64,000 bases of DNA from Pelodera strongyloides (taxonomy: Eukaryota > Nematoda > Chromadorea > Rhabditida > Rhabditidae), in the NCBI GenBank assembly GCA_036852015.1, contig JAANDG010000552.1, positions 34,276 to 98,275 on the forward strand, written 5' to 3'. Both the position numbers and the translations under genes were made by a program. The notes under the pieces were generated by a model. That model was not told the DNA's origin and did not search any database. It saw only the letters and a list, made by a program, of their open reading frames with translations. This document shows, one piece after another, positions 1-13,287 of the stretch (positions within the stretch are counted from its first letter, which is position 1; each line of letters opens with the position of its first letter).

Positions 1-249
1 GGCCTACAATCCTCGCGCGGTGCCGCGATCCCTTGCGCCCAGGGGCGCAAGATGTGTGCCAGAGGCGCGCAATGAACGCATGACTCCAGTTAGCGCACTT
101 GTGACGCACATGTCGTGCCGCTTCCCCTTTTCTCTCACAAGAATTTCATCAGTGCCGTGAATTTAATATTTACCTCCAAATTCTTCATCAAAATACATTT
201 GAAGTGATGGCCGCATGAGCATTGTAATGTACTCGGCTGCACAGTCCTA

Positions 250-329
250 GAAATTGTAAATTAGCACACATACGTAGAAATTCGGCTGTCCACGATGAGT
301 TTCAAAAACCGGCCGGAATTTCGCTTTAA
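250..329. mobile_element. Family A palindromic MITE, right half only
   Basis: Ends in the family terminus ATTTCGCTTTAA preceded by AAACCGGCCGG and a CACGATG block. The left arm is missing or too decayed to see. Non-coding. Confidence 0.7.
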
Positions 330-2087
330 AGGTAGGTAGGTAGGTTGGACCCGCTTTCGCAACAGATCTGAACTCCACGCGGATCCCGTGCCTGACATAC
401 GGCCAGCTCTGGCTTTTTGGTTTGATGTTTTGGGGGATTGATGTTGGTCGTTTTTTATTTTTTATTTACCCATTTATGTGCTCATATTGGCAAGGAGATA
501 TCAACATAGATTTTAACAGCGAATAAATTAACCAAACAAGCTATTGAAGCGACCGCGACCCCCAGTCAGCCCCAGTGCGCAGAAATTCTTCGTTAAATAT
601 GGATACCTCAAACGTGGATTTGTCGATAAAATTCACAATTCTAACGATGTCCGCCTTCATTTCGTCTTGTGATTTTCGATGCGCGTCGTGCACAGCAAGA
701 CTGCAAATATTTTTTTATTTTTAAGAATCGTAATAATAATAATTAATAATTTATTGGCACAATATATATATAATAATATAAGTGTACATCATATAAAATG
801 ATGATGAGGGCAAATTAAGCCACATGTAACGATAACTTTTTTGAGGTACATGTGCTTTGAGGCTTGAGGCTTATTATAAGGTGCTACCATTCTCGAAAAC
901 AGTATTATATAACCATAAGCAACCCATCTACTGCACAACCTTTTGGTTATTGCTAACTTCTACTTTTTACAAACTAACGACAAACTATGATCAACTATCC
1001 TAGAATACCTGTCGTTTCCTGGTCGTGAAATATTTCTGAAACAGTTTTACTTTTTTAGATTAGCCACACATTTTTTGAAAATTTTTAAACGGCTAATAAT
1101 TGATCCAACGTTCTTACGTCGGACTAGATTAACGATCATGAAGCCCAGCTGCCGTTACTGGAATAGAGAGGGGCAAAGGTAACTGCAGCTGCATGATATA
1201 GCAAGACTGTGAGCGAGACCTTAGCGGGACTTTACGTGCATGCGGTGCGAAAAAAGGAGGCTCGTCGCAATGAAATGGCGCCGAAGTTTGTCCGCGGGAC
1301 CTCATACGCTACTAACTTGTACGTAAGCTTCCCGAGAGACTGGGCACTGAAGAAACAAACCTTTCCAATACCGAGGGAAACATCAGCCTCAGTGGATCGG
1401 CCAAACTGGACACATATTTCACTTGGGATTCGAGATTTGAGAATATATCGAGTCTAAAATCCACTATCATGGAAGAAGCTGTAGGCTGTAAGATAGTTAA
1501 GCATGGGAATACTAATCTCGCAGTCTAATTCTCTTCCTCTCTTGCCCGCGCATTTACCCGCCTAGCAGTTACGCTTACGCTTGCGCTTGTACCATGTGAC
1601 CACCCGCCGTATAAACGACTTGAATACCCGGACATTATTATTACATCAGTAAATCATAGGACTAACATGTATATTCAACATGTATTACAAAGCTTTGAAC
1701 AACATAATCAATAACCCTCAATATCATTTTGTGAGGGAAAGATTATCATTTTGTAAAAGGAAACTAATTATGGACAACAATGATTTTGACCACTACAGTT
1801 GTCTATCAACTGAACTTTACGTAAAGCTCCAGAAAAATTTAAGAAAGAATTTATAAAACTTATAAAAAAAATTAAATTAATAAATAACTTTTGAAATTAA
1901 TAAATCCATAAATATGGAAAAAAGATCTTACTGTAAAAGTTGGACAATCTCCTTGTAGTCGAGTTTGGAGGTAAACGACGCATGTGATGTCATATAATTT
2001 GTAATGTCCCTCTAAAATGGAAATATAATTATTATGTATAATACGTTATATTTTTGTCAACATTAAACGTCCGAATTCTATGTTGCC
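330..2087. other. No gene recognised; possible LINE tail
   Basis: No exon-like reading frame with a convincing product. At about 728-770 an (ATA/TAA)-rich run followed by AATTTATTGGCACA resembles the 3' tail of the LINE at 20731-21823 and may be a small fragment of it. The 82-residue ORF at 1209-1457 has no recognisable features. Confidence 0.5.
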
Positions 2088-2238
2088 AATTGGCCAGAGG
2101 CAGTATTCACCAACACACAGGGAGCCCTCCCAAGGCTCACGTACGCTCTGAATCTATTCTGTTCTCGGACTCTCTTCAGCTCCCTGGGGAGGCCAGGGAG
2201 GGCTCCCTTCGTGTTGGTGAATACGGCCTCAGGCTAAA
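2088..2238. mobile_element. Family E inverted-repeat element
   Basis: Termini are inverted copies of GAGGC(C)GTATTCACCA, followed by a GGGAGCCCTCCC-like block on both arms. Related copies are at 16812-16938 and 26966-27112. Non-autonomous, no coding capacity. Confidence 0.75.
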
Positions 2239-3159
2239 GGTTAAAATTCAGGGCTAGAGCCTATCCTACATTACAGTATACTTACTACTACAGTGTACTA
2301 ATACTTGCGTAAGTGTAATAAATTCAAACTACAAATGACTTACTATCACAGTATCCTCGGCCATAACATCCAGGAATTCCATTCGTAATTCCAAAAATTT
2401 ATGGAAATACTTCTTGTGTAAATTGTTGACGTAGCCATAGTAGCGGCATACGTGACTGGAGGAAGAAACTGATTTACTTGTTACGTTATAATTTGTAAAA
2501 TAACTAACGTCATAGAACTAACCGTAAGGTCGAGACTAAGACCAAACCAACACATCTAGAGCTAGAGTGCATGTGTGTGGACTTTGGTCGAAAATAATTT
2601 TATCATATAGCATAGCTTTATTATTGAAACTGAACCGTACGTTTCAAAGAGACTTAAAAATAATACCCTAAACCCATATGTGCCAATCCTTGTAGGTGGA
2701 TTAATATTTATGGGACAATTAGTGATTTCAAATTTGACGTTTTAGTTGCACTTATAGAGAACGATTCCAGAAGTAGGAATGCTATTCACTGTTTATGGAT
2801 AAAACTACCAAACTAGCAGAACTTGTAAGAACAATTATGAACCTACTACACTGAAAACTACCCTAAAGAATTACAAACCACTCAAAACTACTGTAAACAT
2901 AAAAGTATAAACTGCACGTAACTACCAACTAAAAAAAGTACAAGGTCGCGTTGTTTCAGAATCTTTCTATGAATTCTGCACCCATTTTTCATGTCTTTTG
3001 AGCAACTGTTCCTTGTTTTCTAACGCAGGACGCACACAAAAATAAGCAAAAGAAAAGTTCAAAGAATAGCGACAGGTGCGTGTCTGAGAAACATTTAACA
3101 CTGTATTCTGATGCAATCCTGATGGTTCACTAATTTCAGGTGGAACTAGCAATACTAAT

Positions 3160-3425
3160 GGGGGGGTTTGCAAGTATGCCAAAAACCGTGCGTTTTCCTT
3201 GCAAGTATCAATTCGCAATATCGTATGCAATTTACCGTAATTTTGCTTAATTTTGATACATCCGCGCTATAGAAAATCCGTCATCAAAGCGGGGAGAGAC
3301 ATTTTTTATTGAACAAATAACGATCGGTCGTAAAACTGTCTGTAGATATTCTCGTGTGGTTCCACGGTAAATTTTTCGATACTTGGAAGCAAAAATCGGC
3401 ATTTTTTGCCATGCCCCATAAAATA
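3160..3425. mobile_element. Family F inverted-repeat element
   Basis: Matches the element at 47237-47487 over most of its length (shared blocks GTGCGTTTTCCTT, TATAGAAAATCCG, CGATCGGTCGTAAAA). Ends carry the TTCCAAGTATG / CATACTTGGAA type terminal repeat, partly decayed here. The 87-residue minus-strand ORF at 2967-3230 mostly lies in it and is not a gene. Confidence 0.75.
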
Positions 3426-4324
3426 AAAAACATTTCCAATCGGCTCACCTATAAAAATCGTCACACGGATCAACGCGTTTGTCTAATTTCGTGGCGAGAT
3501 AATCATCGAATAATGAAGATTCAAGTTTATTAACGAAGAAGAAAATAAGAAATGATAACGTTTTGTTGAGTCTCATTTTAGATTTACTTTTCTATTGATT
3601 CACTTAGCAGCATTCGTTTTATGGAAAACTGATCGACGGGCACATAACCGCCGACGTAATATCTGAAAGCTGGGTAAGATTAAATTTTTCGTATTTCTGC
3701 AACCGTTACGGTCGAAAATCGGAATTTAAAATTGACAAGAGGTGAGTAACATGCAAAAATGACTATATGCTTATACTACGTAAATCAATAAAAGCTTCCG
3801 CACTTTATTCAAGTTTTAAGTTTAATACATTCATGTACGACATACACCGCTTTTTTCTCGTGGAAGTGATCTCTTGAAAAGACAATATTAACGTATAATA
3901 TTTTAGAAAATAACAAAAGTCAAATTGCAACAAAATCCACACAAGATACTCAGCTTTCAGTTGTTTCTGCATTGTTCTATTCGTAAGCTCCGCCCATTTT
4001 CTTTAGCATTGTTCAGTCTCCGCCCCCTTTCTGCATCTGTTGACATTCGATACCTTTTCTTTTTGAACTTTTTGTTGTTCCAAAACATTTGCTTCGGTTT
4101 TTGCCGTTCGTTCGCGAACATTTGTAGTTTTTGCAAATTGCACTTGGATATTTATACTGTTGTTTCTTTCGAGGATTTGTCACTGAACGATATCACATGA
4201 TATGATTGTTATTTTGTTTTCTTATTAACAACGTACCATAGCTCCATAGCACAAAGGCGTTAGCGTAGCGCACGCAGTGTTTGTGTACTGTGGGTTCAAC
4301 ATCTGCCGCTACCAATTCGAGAGT

Positions 4325-4401
4325 CTCAGAGCAGCTCATGACAACTCAGAGCAGCTCTTGACAACTCAGAGCAGCTCATGACAACCCAGAGCAGCTCATG
4401 A
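4325..4401. repeat. Tandem repeat, 20-bp unit, about 4 copies
   Basis: Unit CAGAGCAGCTCATGACAACT is repeated head to tail with one or two substitutions per copy. No spacers, so it is a minisatellite. Confidence 0.9.
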
Positions 4402-5167
4402 CACTAGTCTGACACATCAGTACATATCATTTCGTGGTTACTACAGCTATATACCGTACCGAGTACCGACGACAACTAATTGTAAGCGTACCGTATATCA
4501 GCACAACATTCGGTGTAAACCAGTTCAACAATACCCTAGAACAGATACTCTGAAAATATAACCTTGAGTTGAAGTAAGCAGGAACACTTTCTAGCTGCAT
4601 GCACTTGCGTCCATTACGTCTAACTGTGTTTTTGCATAATATTCGCTGATGTATATTTACAAGTAATTACTATTTGTCATATTTCCAATTAGATAAATGG
4701 GCTTGTCTTATTATCATTCAGTACTTCGTAGAAAATATTAATGGAAAATAATTGGATATCAAAGACTCAAAGTACTCAAAGAGCACATTTCAACATATTC
4801 ACCTATTCCGCGTGAACACCTCTATACAATTGACGATATATGGATACCTCCATTTTCATATACTGTTCCTGTAATTGCTTTTCAAAACTGTGTTTCCCAG
4901 CTGACCAATGTTGAATATGTTTTTAATTACATATTTTAATCTGAAAACAAGCCATCAGTTCTTCCTAGAATGGCGAACTTGTTGAAATTATTCGCAGAAT
5001 CGAATCACAAACTTGTTTTTCTCAAATTACCGTACATTTATTATGTAAAACATAAATGGTAATACAAAAAATAACAATAGCTAGGAATACAGAGAAGGAA
5101 TAAATAAAAACAATGAATGTCTACAATACAGGAATTGTGATTAGGAGAAACCCAAACCGTGATATAT

Positions 5168-5290
5168 ATAATAATAATAATAATAATTTATTACGCACAT
5201 ATACAATTCATGAGAAAAATATATGCAACGTACAGTTTTGTAGAGTAAAGCAACAGTAGCACAAATACAGATATAGATATAGGTCTTTTT
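5168..5290 (-). mobile_element. LINE 3'-end fragment
   Basis: The sequence from the TAATAATAATAATTTATTACGCACA tail region through the GCAACGTACAGTTTTGT block and into the GTAGCACAAATAC block matches the 3' end of the LINE at 20731-21823 nearly base for base. Only the 3' untranslated end is present, as expected from extreme 5' truncation. A family A MITE follows at 5335. Confidence 0.8.
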
Positions 5291-5334
5291 TGAATAGAAA
5301 CATATAATGTTGTTTGCCTCGATGTTTTTCGATA

Positions 5335-5520
5335 TTAAAGCGAAACAAGGGCCGGTTTTTGAAACACATCGAGTACACTACACCAGCATTCATTTGCAGC
5401 TCATGCAAATGAACATAAATTAGAATAAAAAATCGAGCTGAATTCGAGCAAATTAGCATAAATACGTAAGAATTCAGTTGTCCACGATGTGTTTCAGAAA
5501 CCGGTCAGTATTTCGCTTTC
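5335..5520. mobile_element. Family A palindromic MITE
   Basis: Left end TTAAAGCGAAA, central ATGCAAAT and AAATCGAGCT blocks, right end GTATTTCGCTTT. The right TTAA is mutated. The ORFs across it (5208-5459 minus and 5478-5690 plus) are shadows of the repeat. Confidence 0.9.
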
Positions 5521-7430
5521 ACGCGATTACGAACTTGGGGTATAATGCCCCAAATAAGTCGCGGAAAGGTCATAATTGGGTGAACTCTACACCCAGCTGG
5601 GCAACTGATCTGACTGTATTCATATTTATAATGTTTGCACATATACATATAATTCCCCCTCGTTCTCAGTTTTTTTATTCTCTCCTTTGATCCGCCAATA
5701 AATCAAATAAAGTTCTAAGGCAAGTGTTGTTCTTTACAAGATTTATGTGCGGAGATTAGACTAATAAAACGACGTCTTTTGAGAGAGGAGAAGGTTTTAT
5801 GACCGTTATGTTGCGACAAATCATGTGTCCTCAGAAATGGTACAATACCCAAGGACGTTTTGTACAATCAGCTGTTTTAGGGTGATTCAGTACAGGTACA
5901 GTTACCGCAGCTGTTCTTATAGTTACGAGACAATGAGAGTGACGAAATCCTTTCCTTCCCTTTAACTTTTGTGCTACATTGCCGACACATCATAATTGCC
6001 GTGTCTAATAGCTATATCTACAAAATGGCGTTCCCATGTGTAAGCTCGCATGGAGAATAGGAATATTATATTAAAGTATAACAATATTGTTTATCTCGTG
6101 AGCCTGACCATTTAAGTGAACATATCACTGTATTGAACAATTGTGATGAATATATGTAGCAGTCAAGGTTGTGCATAATGTGTATTTTACAACATAAGCT
6201 TTATTATGTTTTATTTGTTATGTGTATATTTTTTAACACAAACTGCACGTTACTTTGCTTTCGTTGGTTGTCTTTGTGCTTGATAAATTATTATTAATTA
6301 TTATTACAACTAGTACATATGTGCGTGGTACCGCATAACCAAATCAACAGTGATCTCTAATAGCATTTCATAAGCCCAAGAGTTGACTACCGGAATAGTG
6401 GTTAACCAAACAAAAACTTTTTTTATTGACTAACTTGATTCTACACATTCATACAATTCAGTTGTTTTCTGTCATTGTTGGTTTCCTAAAGTGCAAACAA
6501 ACAATGTATTATTAACAAGTTTATTTTCATCACGCACTTGCATATAATAGGTCATCACTGTGTACTAATTATAAGAAGAATACATATTACTTTTCTAAAT
6601 TGAGCTATATTTGCATATATTACATGTCTAATGTCAAATCTTACTATAGCATACACGCGTTAATAAGCGTATTTCTAAAAAAATCGTCCATTTTTTGTCA
6701 GAACCCCTAGCTGAGTATTGCAACAATCACACATAGGAAATATATAGAGATACATACAAATACATGCACACAAATAAACATTTACTTAATTTCGACCACA
6801 CATTTCCTCCGAGTTCCACGCTTGAGGAATATTATATTATTGAAAAGATAGAAAAAGTTTTAAAGTTGAAGTTGTTCCCAAATTCGCAATAATCACTTTA
6901 AAAAAGGCTCCTGAAGCTCCTTACACCATCATAGTGGATTGTTGTGGAGAATACTAAAATAAAATTGTAGAAATTTGTAGAAAGTTGAGAACGTGGACAC
7001 GTAGTTCTTCTGTTGAGGTAACGTGGCTAATCTAAACTAAAACTACAAAATACGGGTTGGCTGTTTGTGTGGGACCAAATCCTTTGATTCGCTATCAACA
7101 TCGTTTTCTTTGTTAACTCTTGTGGAATTACAATCTATATACTGTTGGTGGAAATTATATCCTAGTATCTATCTATATTATCTACTTTGATTTTTCTTTT
7201 TCATCGTCTCTCACGGCGTTGCGCTCTTTTTAATGAGTATAATAAATATTCAAATATTGTTTATTTGGCTTACTGTCATGCTGCATGACTCTAATACCAG
7301 ACATTCCAGACAGTTTTCTTCTCCGTACATTCTACATGTCTGCTGGCGAATACTAGCAAGTAGTGTATTATGGTAAGTTTGCGGCTCGTCACAAGTTGGA
7401 TGATTTGGTAATTACATTAGCAATTAATAT
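5521..7430. other. No gene recognised
   Basis: AT-rich DNA without exon-like frames. At 7197-7255 there is a motif (TTTCATCGTCTCT...GTTGCGCTCTTT...TAATAAA) that recurs at 31610-31665, with a weaker trace near 8795. It looks like the shared 3' end of another retroelement family. Confidence 0.5.
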
Positions 7431-7490
7431 TTTTTTTTTTTTTTTTTAAATTTATTTTACGCTTCAAGAGCGTGCACCTTTATTCATTAT
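7431..7490. mobile_element. Family H repeat end, fragment
   Basis: A poly-T run followed by TTTACGCTTCAAGAGCGTGC and ACCTTTATTCA. The same end occurs at 50272, 54178 and, inverted, near 8545 and 21890. Confidence 0.65.
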
Positions 7491-7941
7491 ATGAGTTAAC
7501 CTTAATAAAGCTGAGCTCGCTTTCCTCGCAGTCCTTTGGCGCCGAATGAGCGGTAGTTCATTCGCTTGCCGCGGAGTCCTAAACAGGAAGTCTATTAGAT
7601 CAGCACCATGAAAAAGAACTTGCGCGCAAACATTACCCGTGTGCCGAGAGTTTGCAACTCACGCATCCACCATAAGGATAAAAAGACATAACAAATCTTC
7701 CCGGCTGAACGGATGCGCCGCTCCCGCTCGACGCGCTGTATAGCAAAGCGCGGTACGTCTACAAAGTAAGTAGTCGCTAGGCTAGCAAAGTTAAACCGTT
7801 GGCAATCCGCTAATGGTACCTACCCCTGAGGCCTCCAAAGTGTCTGGGTCCCTCTCCGAAGTAGAAGTCTCTCTTCAGAACAGTGTACGGGTCATCAATG
7901 TTTGCCAACTGAAAGTCGCAGAATGTTAGGTTTTCAATCCA

Positions 7942-8113
7942 GAGGCCGGTTCCAATAAAATTTACCGCTGGGGTAGGTTACATGCGTCTCCTGTTTAGCG
8001 TGCACTCTCGGCTTTCTGTGGTAGCCTGTCAAAAGCAGAGAAAGCGAGAGAGCACGCGAAACAGGAGACGCCTATAACCTACCCAAGCGGTAACTTTTAT
8101 TGAAACTGGCCTC
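7942..8113. mobile_element. Family D inverted-repeat MITE
   Basis: Outer arms GAGGCCGGTTCCAATAAAAT and its inverted counterpart ATTGAAACTGGCCTC; inner arms GGCTTTCTGTG / AAAGCGAGAGAGCACGC. A second copy at 61106-61277 abuts an exon. Confidence 0.85.
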
Positions 8114-8439
8114 TGCTACAAATAACGGTCCTTTAACTTCTCGCAGTTTATTTTCGACAGGGATTATGCGTTACTTGAAAATGGAATAAATAATAAATAC
8201 GTTCAGCGATGAGTGTTCTATCCCTCTACTTCTATACATATAAATTTTCTCTCTCTCTCTCCTTCGTCTCTCTCTATCTAACCTAGATCTCTTTAATTAA
8301 GAAAATGCAAATGTTTCTATTTTGAAAATAAGAAGTCAACGGTCGCATCCATTAAAGTAATGATGCTTATTTGAAGGTTTTTTTACAAAAATTAATATGC
8401 TATATGTATTCAAAAAGGCCTGGTGAGAACAGATAGACG

Positions 8440-8572
8440 TCGAGCAAATTGTCATCTGGAACACGTCGCCTACTACGCAGGACCAGCACCTCTGCGGAAC
8501 ATGTCATAAGCAAACTTTGAAACTGTATTTTCACCCTTGAATAAAGGTGCATGCTCTTGAAGCGTAAAAGGT
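8440..8572. mobile_element. Family H repeat copy
   Basis: Carries GTCGAGCAAATTGTCATCTGG, CTCTGCGGAACATGTCATAA and ACCCTTGAATAAAGGTGCA, the reverse complement of the copies at 50272-50412 and 54177-54285. No coding frame. Confidence 0.75.
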
Positions 8573-10580
8573 TTACTTATTTTTGTTTGTTTATTTATTT
8601 AGCTAGTAGAGACAACCCTAGTATTCTACTGGTAAGCAATTGGACAACAAAATGTGTATCCCAGTCCAGTGCTTTTGTCCCAAAAGTTCTAATAAGTAGC
8701 GTCAAGATTATTCAAATTGAATTCAGTATTTATCGCGAAGAGTAGGTGTAGAACTTGGCAAAAAATGTGCAAGAAGTGTGTCATGGTAGCGCCCTAATAA
8801 ACATCATTTTTTTTCGGCGGTTAATATGCATAATTGCTGTAAAAGAGTTGTGGTGTACTACATGGCCAACTCATGGTGTTGGATGTGACTCAGCTTACAA
8901 TTAGAAGATAAGCGGCTTTTTGTCGGGAATTCGCGCTATACATCGATCTTAGCCAGAGGCCAGAAGCGATACGCAAATGCCTATTTATATTGTATTCGCT
9001 AATTGCTTGCAGGTTCTCATGATTAGTACGTGAAGTTGCATATATGTTATGGATCAATCAACGTTTGTGCGCCAGGGTTGCGCGGTTGACGCGCGGACAC
9101 TGCGCGATTTGACCGCGAGCTCCCTTGCCCTTGCAATGACTCTCACCCGCTTTTCAACGGCAAACCGCTGAAGCGCGTTTAATCTACGTGTTGCAAGGGA
9201 GAAAGAATGTAATATATCATGCAAATGGCTACATGTGAACGAGTTCTAATTGGATTGAACGGAGCATTCTTTTATATTTCACAATAGAAGAAGTTCAAAT
9301 GTGCAATAGAGCTTGCACACTTCTTACAATAGTTTAAGGCTAAAATAAAATTCACTAGATCATTCAATAGTGTAAAACGCTCCCCGTTGATCTGATACAT
9401 GATAACAAGAACCGAGTTGTCAAGTTGTGCAATGCTTAGCAAAAAAATTCAAAGCAACAAGTTCAGCCAACGCTTGCCTTAACTCCGCTCGCTAATTGCC
9501 ACATTCTCTCTCTCTCACTCTCGCAACAGGAAGCGTGCATGTCAGCGGTTACGAATACACAATTGACAGTAATTTTCCCTAACGTCCTTAAATGCAGAGG
9601 CGTTTTCGGGTGCTTGTTTACAATGACGTCATCAAATAGATGGATTACAAGTTACAAGGTGCAGAGTTTACAGCTCACAGCGAAGGACTGGCTATGTAGC
9701 GGCGCGCACCATTTTCCCAATGATTCTACCAATACTTGCCAGACTATCGCCGTGTAAGATTTGCGCCCAGTTCTCAGCAAAACTATAGCACAGGTCTCGG
9801 ACTACGGTAGAACCAGAGAACTCTGTGCTAAATTAGTCCAAGAATTGAAGCCTACTATATATTCAATCAGTAGTGCAACGCGGAGGTTCACGGTCTATAT
9901 TATATGAAGATACTTCAAAACAACATATTATTTTAGGATGCAATATTGGAGTACATTGCACTTTTTGTATAGAAAAGTACAACTACAGTATGAATCTACA
10001 GTGTGAATAGCTTACATCATTCGCGTAAACGTGCGTCATATGTATATTAATAAATGGGTGAGCTTATGTAAGAACTCTTCTTGTTATTAATTAAAACACC
10101 ATAGAACATCTACCACTACGCATGCATTTTCAGCTTTATGTAGCATTTCTGTTATGTAAGTACGCTGTTGATGGACATGCGACATAATTGATTAAAACAC
10201 GTAGACGTAGATTAGGGTTTTATTAAAACTTCTGCTAATTGAGATTTTACCACAGCATGGTTTAATAGTCTACACATTATCAACTAATTGAATCACAAGT
10301 TATCAATTACTATCAATTAGTAATGCTAACAATGCTTGTTATGCTTCAAACACCACACAAGAACGCTTCCTGGCCTTGCTTTGTGTAATTACTTATTATT
10401 CAACGAAGTTACGCTGTTTTCGAAAGAAACCTTACCAACTCATATTGCATACTTGTTTTTAATATATAATACAATATACTACTTTGTAATAAAACAATGC
10501 TTTCCTTTGCAGCATTGTAGTCTCCATTCATTGCATTACTATGCGTACGCAATTGACTAGTTGTGTTTGTTAATAATGTA
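8573..10580. other. No gene recognised
   Basis: Short ORFs only. A GC-rich patch at 9060-9180 and a CT-rich stretch at 9500-9530 break the AT-rich background and could be promoter or unmethylated spacer sequence, but nothing confirms it. Confidence 0.4.
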
Positions 10581-10732
10581 TTAACGGCCGGTTTTTGAAA
10601 CACATCGAGCACGCCAGCTGCCAGCATATGCAAATGAAGATAAATTAGAATAAAAAATCGAGCTAAATTCGAGTAACTTAGCATAAATACGTAGGAATGC
10701 ACTTGTCCACGATGCATTTCAAAAACCGGCCG
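10581..10732. mobile_element. Family A MITE, both ends eroded
   Basis: Retains CGGCCGGTTTTTGAAACACA on the left, ATGCAAAT and AAAAAATCGAGCT in the middle and TTTCAAAAACCGGCCGGTAT on the right. The TTAAAGCG tips are lost. Confidence 0.85.
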
Positions 10733-11684
10733 GTATCAAGTATCAACCCCCCGATTTCCAAGTAGAATTTCTTTCCAAATATAGTTTCTAACACCAGACG
10801 TATTTTTTTTGTGTTTTGAGATTATTTATTGTTTTTGTACAACTTAACGGTAGAAGATAAATCACATCACTACGACTTTCCTATCGGCACGCATTAGTAA
10901 CTTAGCAATAAATAAGCTTTAAGTGGTCACATACGCCCCCAACGACGGTATTCCACTTTATACAACAATAAATTAAAATTTTACATAATGTCTGAATTTC
11001 GGTCATAAATTATCATGGCGGAATGGGTTTGTAAAGTTTTGAAGCAAGAAAAAGATGGAGAAAAACGAAAAGTCTAGAGCTTCAAAACTGTATTGTAATT
11101 TTAATTGAAATTATGATAATAAACAGTGAACCATGAAAGATGGTCAGAGTACAATTTTACAAAAAAGGTGGACCAACAAAACAAAAAGATGTGGTGCTTG
11201 AAAAATTCTAATATGGTACCCAAAGGTTTAGACAACAGACGTTGAAATCCGCAGTAATGCAGACGTTGCGGGTTCTGGTAAAGGAATAATGGGAGGAACA
11301 CCGTAACCTAGGTACTGTAATCTACTATGTATTAGTGACTGTAAGCAGTGTAATAGATTAGTTTTGTCTCAAAGGGTATCAGTATCAAACACTAAAGATC
11401 TGTGATCTTTACCTATGATGGAAATAGTTCACTACGAACTCTTGAAAAAGACAATAGCTTACGATATGTCTACCTCGGGTCATCATGCAACAAGTCACAA
11501 CAGTACAACATTTTAAAAGCTCCATGCGACTTCCAAAAATTTTTGTCGAGTTCACCTCGCAGATAAAACACCAAAATGAAATCTAAGATGCTACAAGGCT
11601 TATTCGCGCGCATCCAAAAATGAAGCGCACTGGTTTGCAAACTATCTATTCGCTCATTTGCTTAGGACGTCTATTTACAGTAAT

Positions 11685-11810
11685 CTATTGCCTCCAACTT
11701 TGAATTACCGCCTTGTACCGTACCTCGTCAGGGATTTCCTGGGCGTTGATCGATGAGAGAGCGAGCGCGGCGAGGAGGAAGCAGACGATGAGCGTGACCG
11801 GTCGCGACAT
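11685..11810 (-). CDS. Small secreted peptide ORF or first exon of a secreted protein
   Basis: ATG at 11810 opens a 41-residue frame starting MSRPVTLIVCFLLAALALSS, a typical signal peptide (polar start, leucine/alanine core, small residues before a likely cleavage at INA|Q), followed by QEIPDE. The frame runs to a stop at 11685. A good splice donor (GAG|GTACGG, exon end 11724) follows residue 29 in phase 0, so this may instead be exon 1 of a longer secreted or neuropeptide gene whose later exons I could not find. An upstream in-frame ATG at 11906 would mask the signal peptide and is less likely. Family unknown. Confidence 0.4.
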   Translation of the reverse strand: MSRPVTLIVCFLLAALALSSINAQEIPDEVRYKAVIQSWRQ

Positions 11811-11919
11811 TGTTGTATGTGGACGGTGGATACAGAATGGCTGGCCGGCTTCGAAGGATGAAGAGATCAGATAGGCCACGCCCACTTTCCTAAAAAGCTG
11901 TGACAATGAGAGAGAAAGG

Positions 11920-11922
11920 GGG

Positions 11923-11970
<48 letters not shown>
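11920..11970. repeat. (GA)n microsatellite
   Basis: About 25 uninterrupted GA dinucleotides flanked by purine-rich sequence. It lies just upstream of the small secreted ORF on the minus strand, where GA/CT tracts are common promoter elements. Confidence 0.9.
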
Positions 11971-11971
<1 letters not shown>

Positions 11972-12820
11972 GATAGAGAAAACGACATAGCGAACGAGAG
12001 ACATCGGGCGATCTTAACGCTCTGATGAGGTCGAGACTATGCTATGTTTATAAACTGGTGCTCGATCGGCACTACTCTTATGTAGTTGTATGCGCTAGCC
12101 AGGCAAATTTCATCTAGAGCTTGGCAGACAGATTTGTCTCGTGTTTTGCGATTCTTCCTACGTAAAAGAGGTTGTGTCAAGAACTTGGTTGTGTCACGGT
12201 GCGTCAAGTAAACATAATGGCGCGTCACGTTATCAGGTACCTTGGTGTGTCAAGCAAATCACTCTGGTACCTAAATAATGGTGCGTCAGATAAACACCCG
12301 CGTAATATATTGAAAATAAAACTACAGGCTACAAGCTAGACTACATGCTAAAATTGGCGCAGTAGTATTTGCTCGCTACTATACTAGAAGTTTATTGAAT
12401 TAGCATCGGAGCACTCAGCCGATACACTGACGAAACAAAATTCAAGCGTTTGTTGTAACAACAACGTCGAAAAACAGAGTAACGAGATTAGGAGTAGCGC
12501 ACGGGTTGATGGATTAAATCGTACAAGCAAACAACTAAATTAGCCGAGAATATTCTAGTAGTGGAGTAATTTGCCCCAGAAATAGACAATGATATTTATT
12601 TTTGAAATGGTTAGTGTGAGTCACACGACGATTATTCTGATAAAACCGTGATATAAACTCTTTAATTCTCAGTGATGCTGACAATGACAAAATTTATACA
12701 CAAATAACTTATCGATGAAAGTTCTAGAAATACCCAGTCCGGACGATTATAGTTCAACAAGATATTTTATTTTCAAAAGGATAATATGTAAAACTAAATG
12801 CACTTCGAAAAATTCCAGTA

Positions 12821-12997
12821 TTAAAGCGAAATATCGACCGGTATTTGAAACACATCGAGTGCATCAGCATTCGTATGCAGCCTATGCAAATGAAAATAAA
12901 TTAGAATAAAAAATCGAGCTAAATTCGAGCAACTTTCGAGCAACACTTCGAGCAGCTATCCACGATGCGTTTCAAAAACCGGCCGGTATTTCGCTGC
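12821..12997. mobile_element. Family A palindromic MITE
   Basis: Starts TTAAAGCGAAAT and ends CCGGCCGGTATTTCGC, with the right tip mutated. The centre carries an extra short tandem of TTCGAGCA. Confidence 0.9.
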
Positions 12998-13287
12998 GAA
13001 CAGAATAAGTATAATCATTTTCCCCATGCCCATATGCCATATGTTTCCTTATGGATAGCGTGCGTAATATCATTTTCGTAACTTCATAACCACGTTGGAC
13101 TTTGGAAGAAACACTTCATCGGTTCATATTAGCAATATTTCAAATATTATACGATACGGACACTAGTAATGAAGTCTATTAGTGATAAAATGATGAAATT
13201 CAGAAGTCTTTAGATTTTCCCACTTTTGAATATAACGCAAGTGTGACGTCAGATACAATTAGGAAACGTTACCGAGTCTGATTTGCA

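Noticed and set aside
4325..4401. CRISPR-like array
   Set aside because: Units are contiguous with no spacers, and the DNA is eukaryotic; it is a minisatellite.
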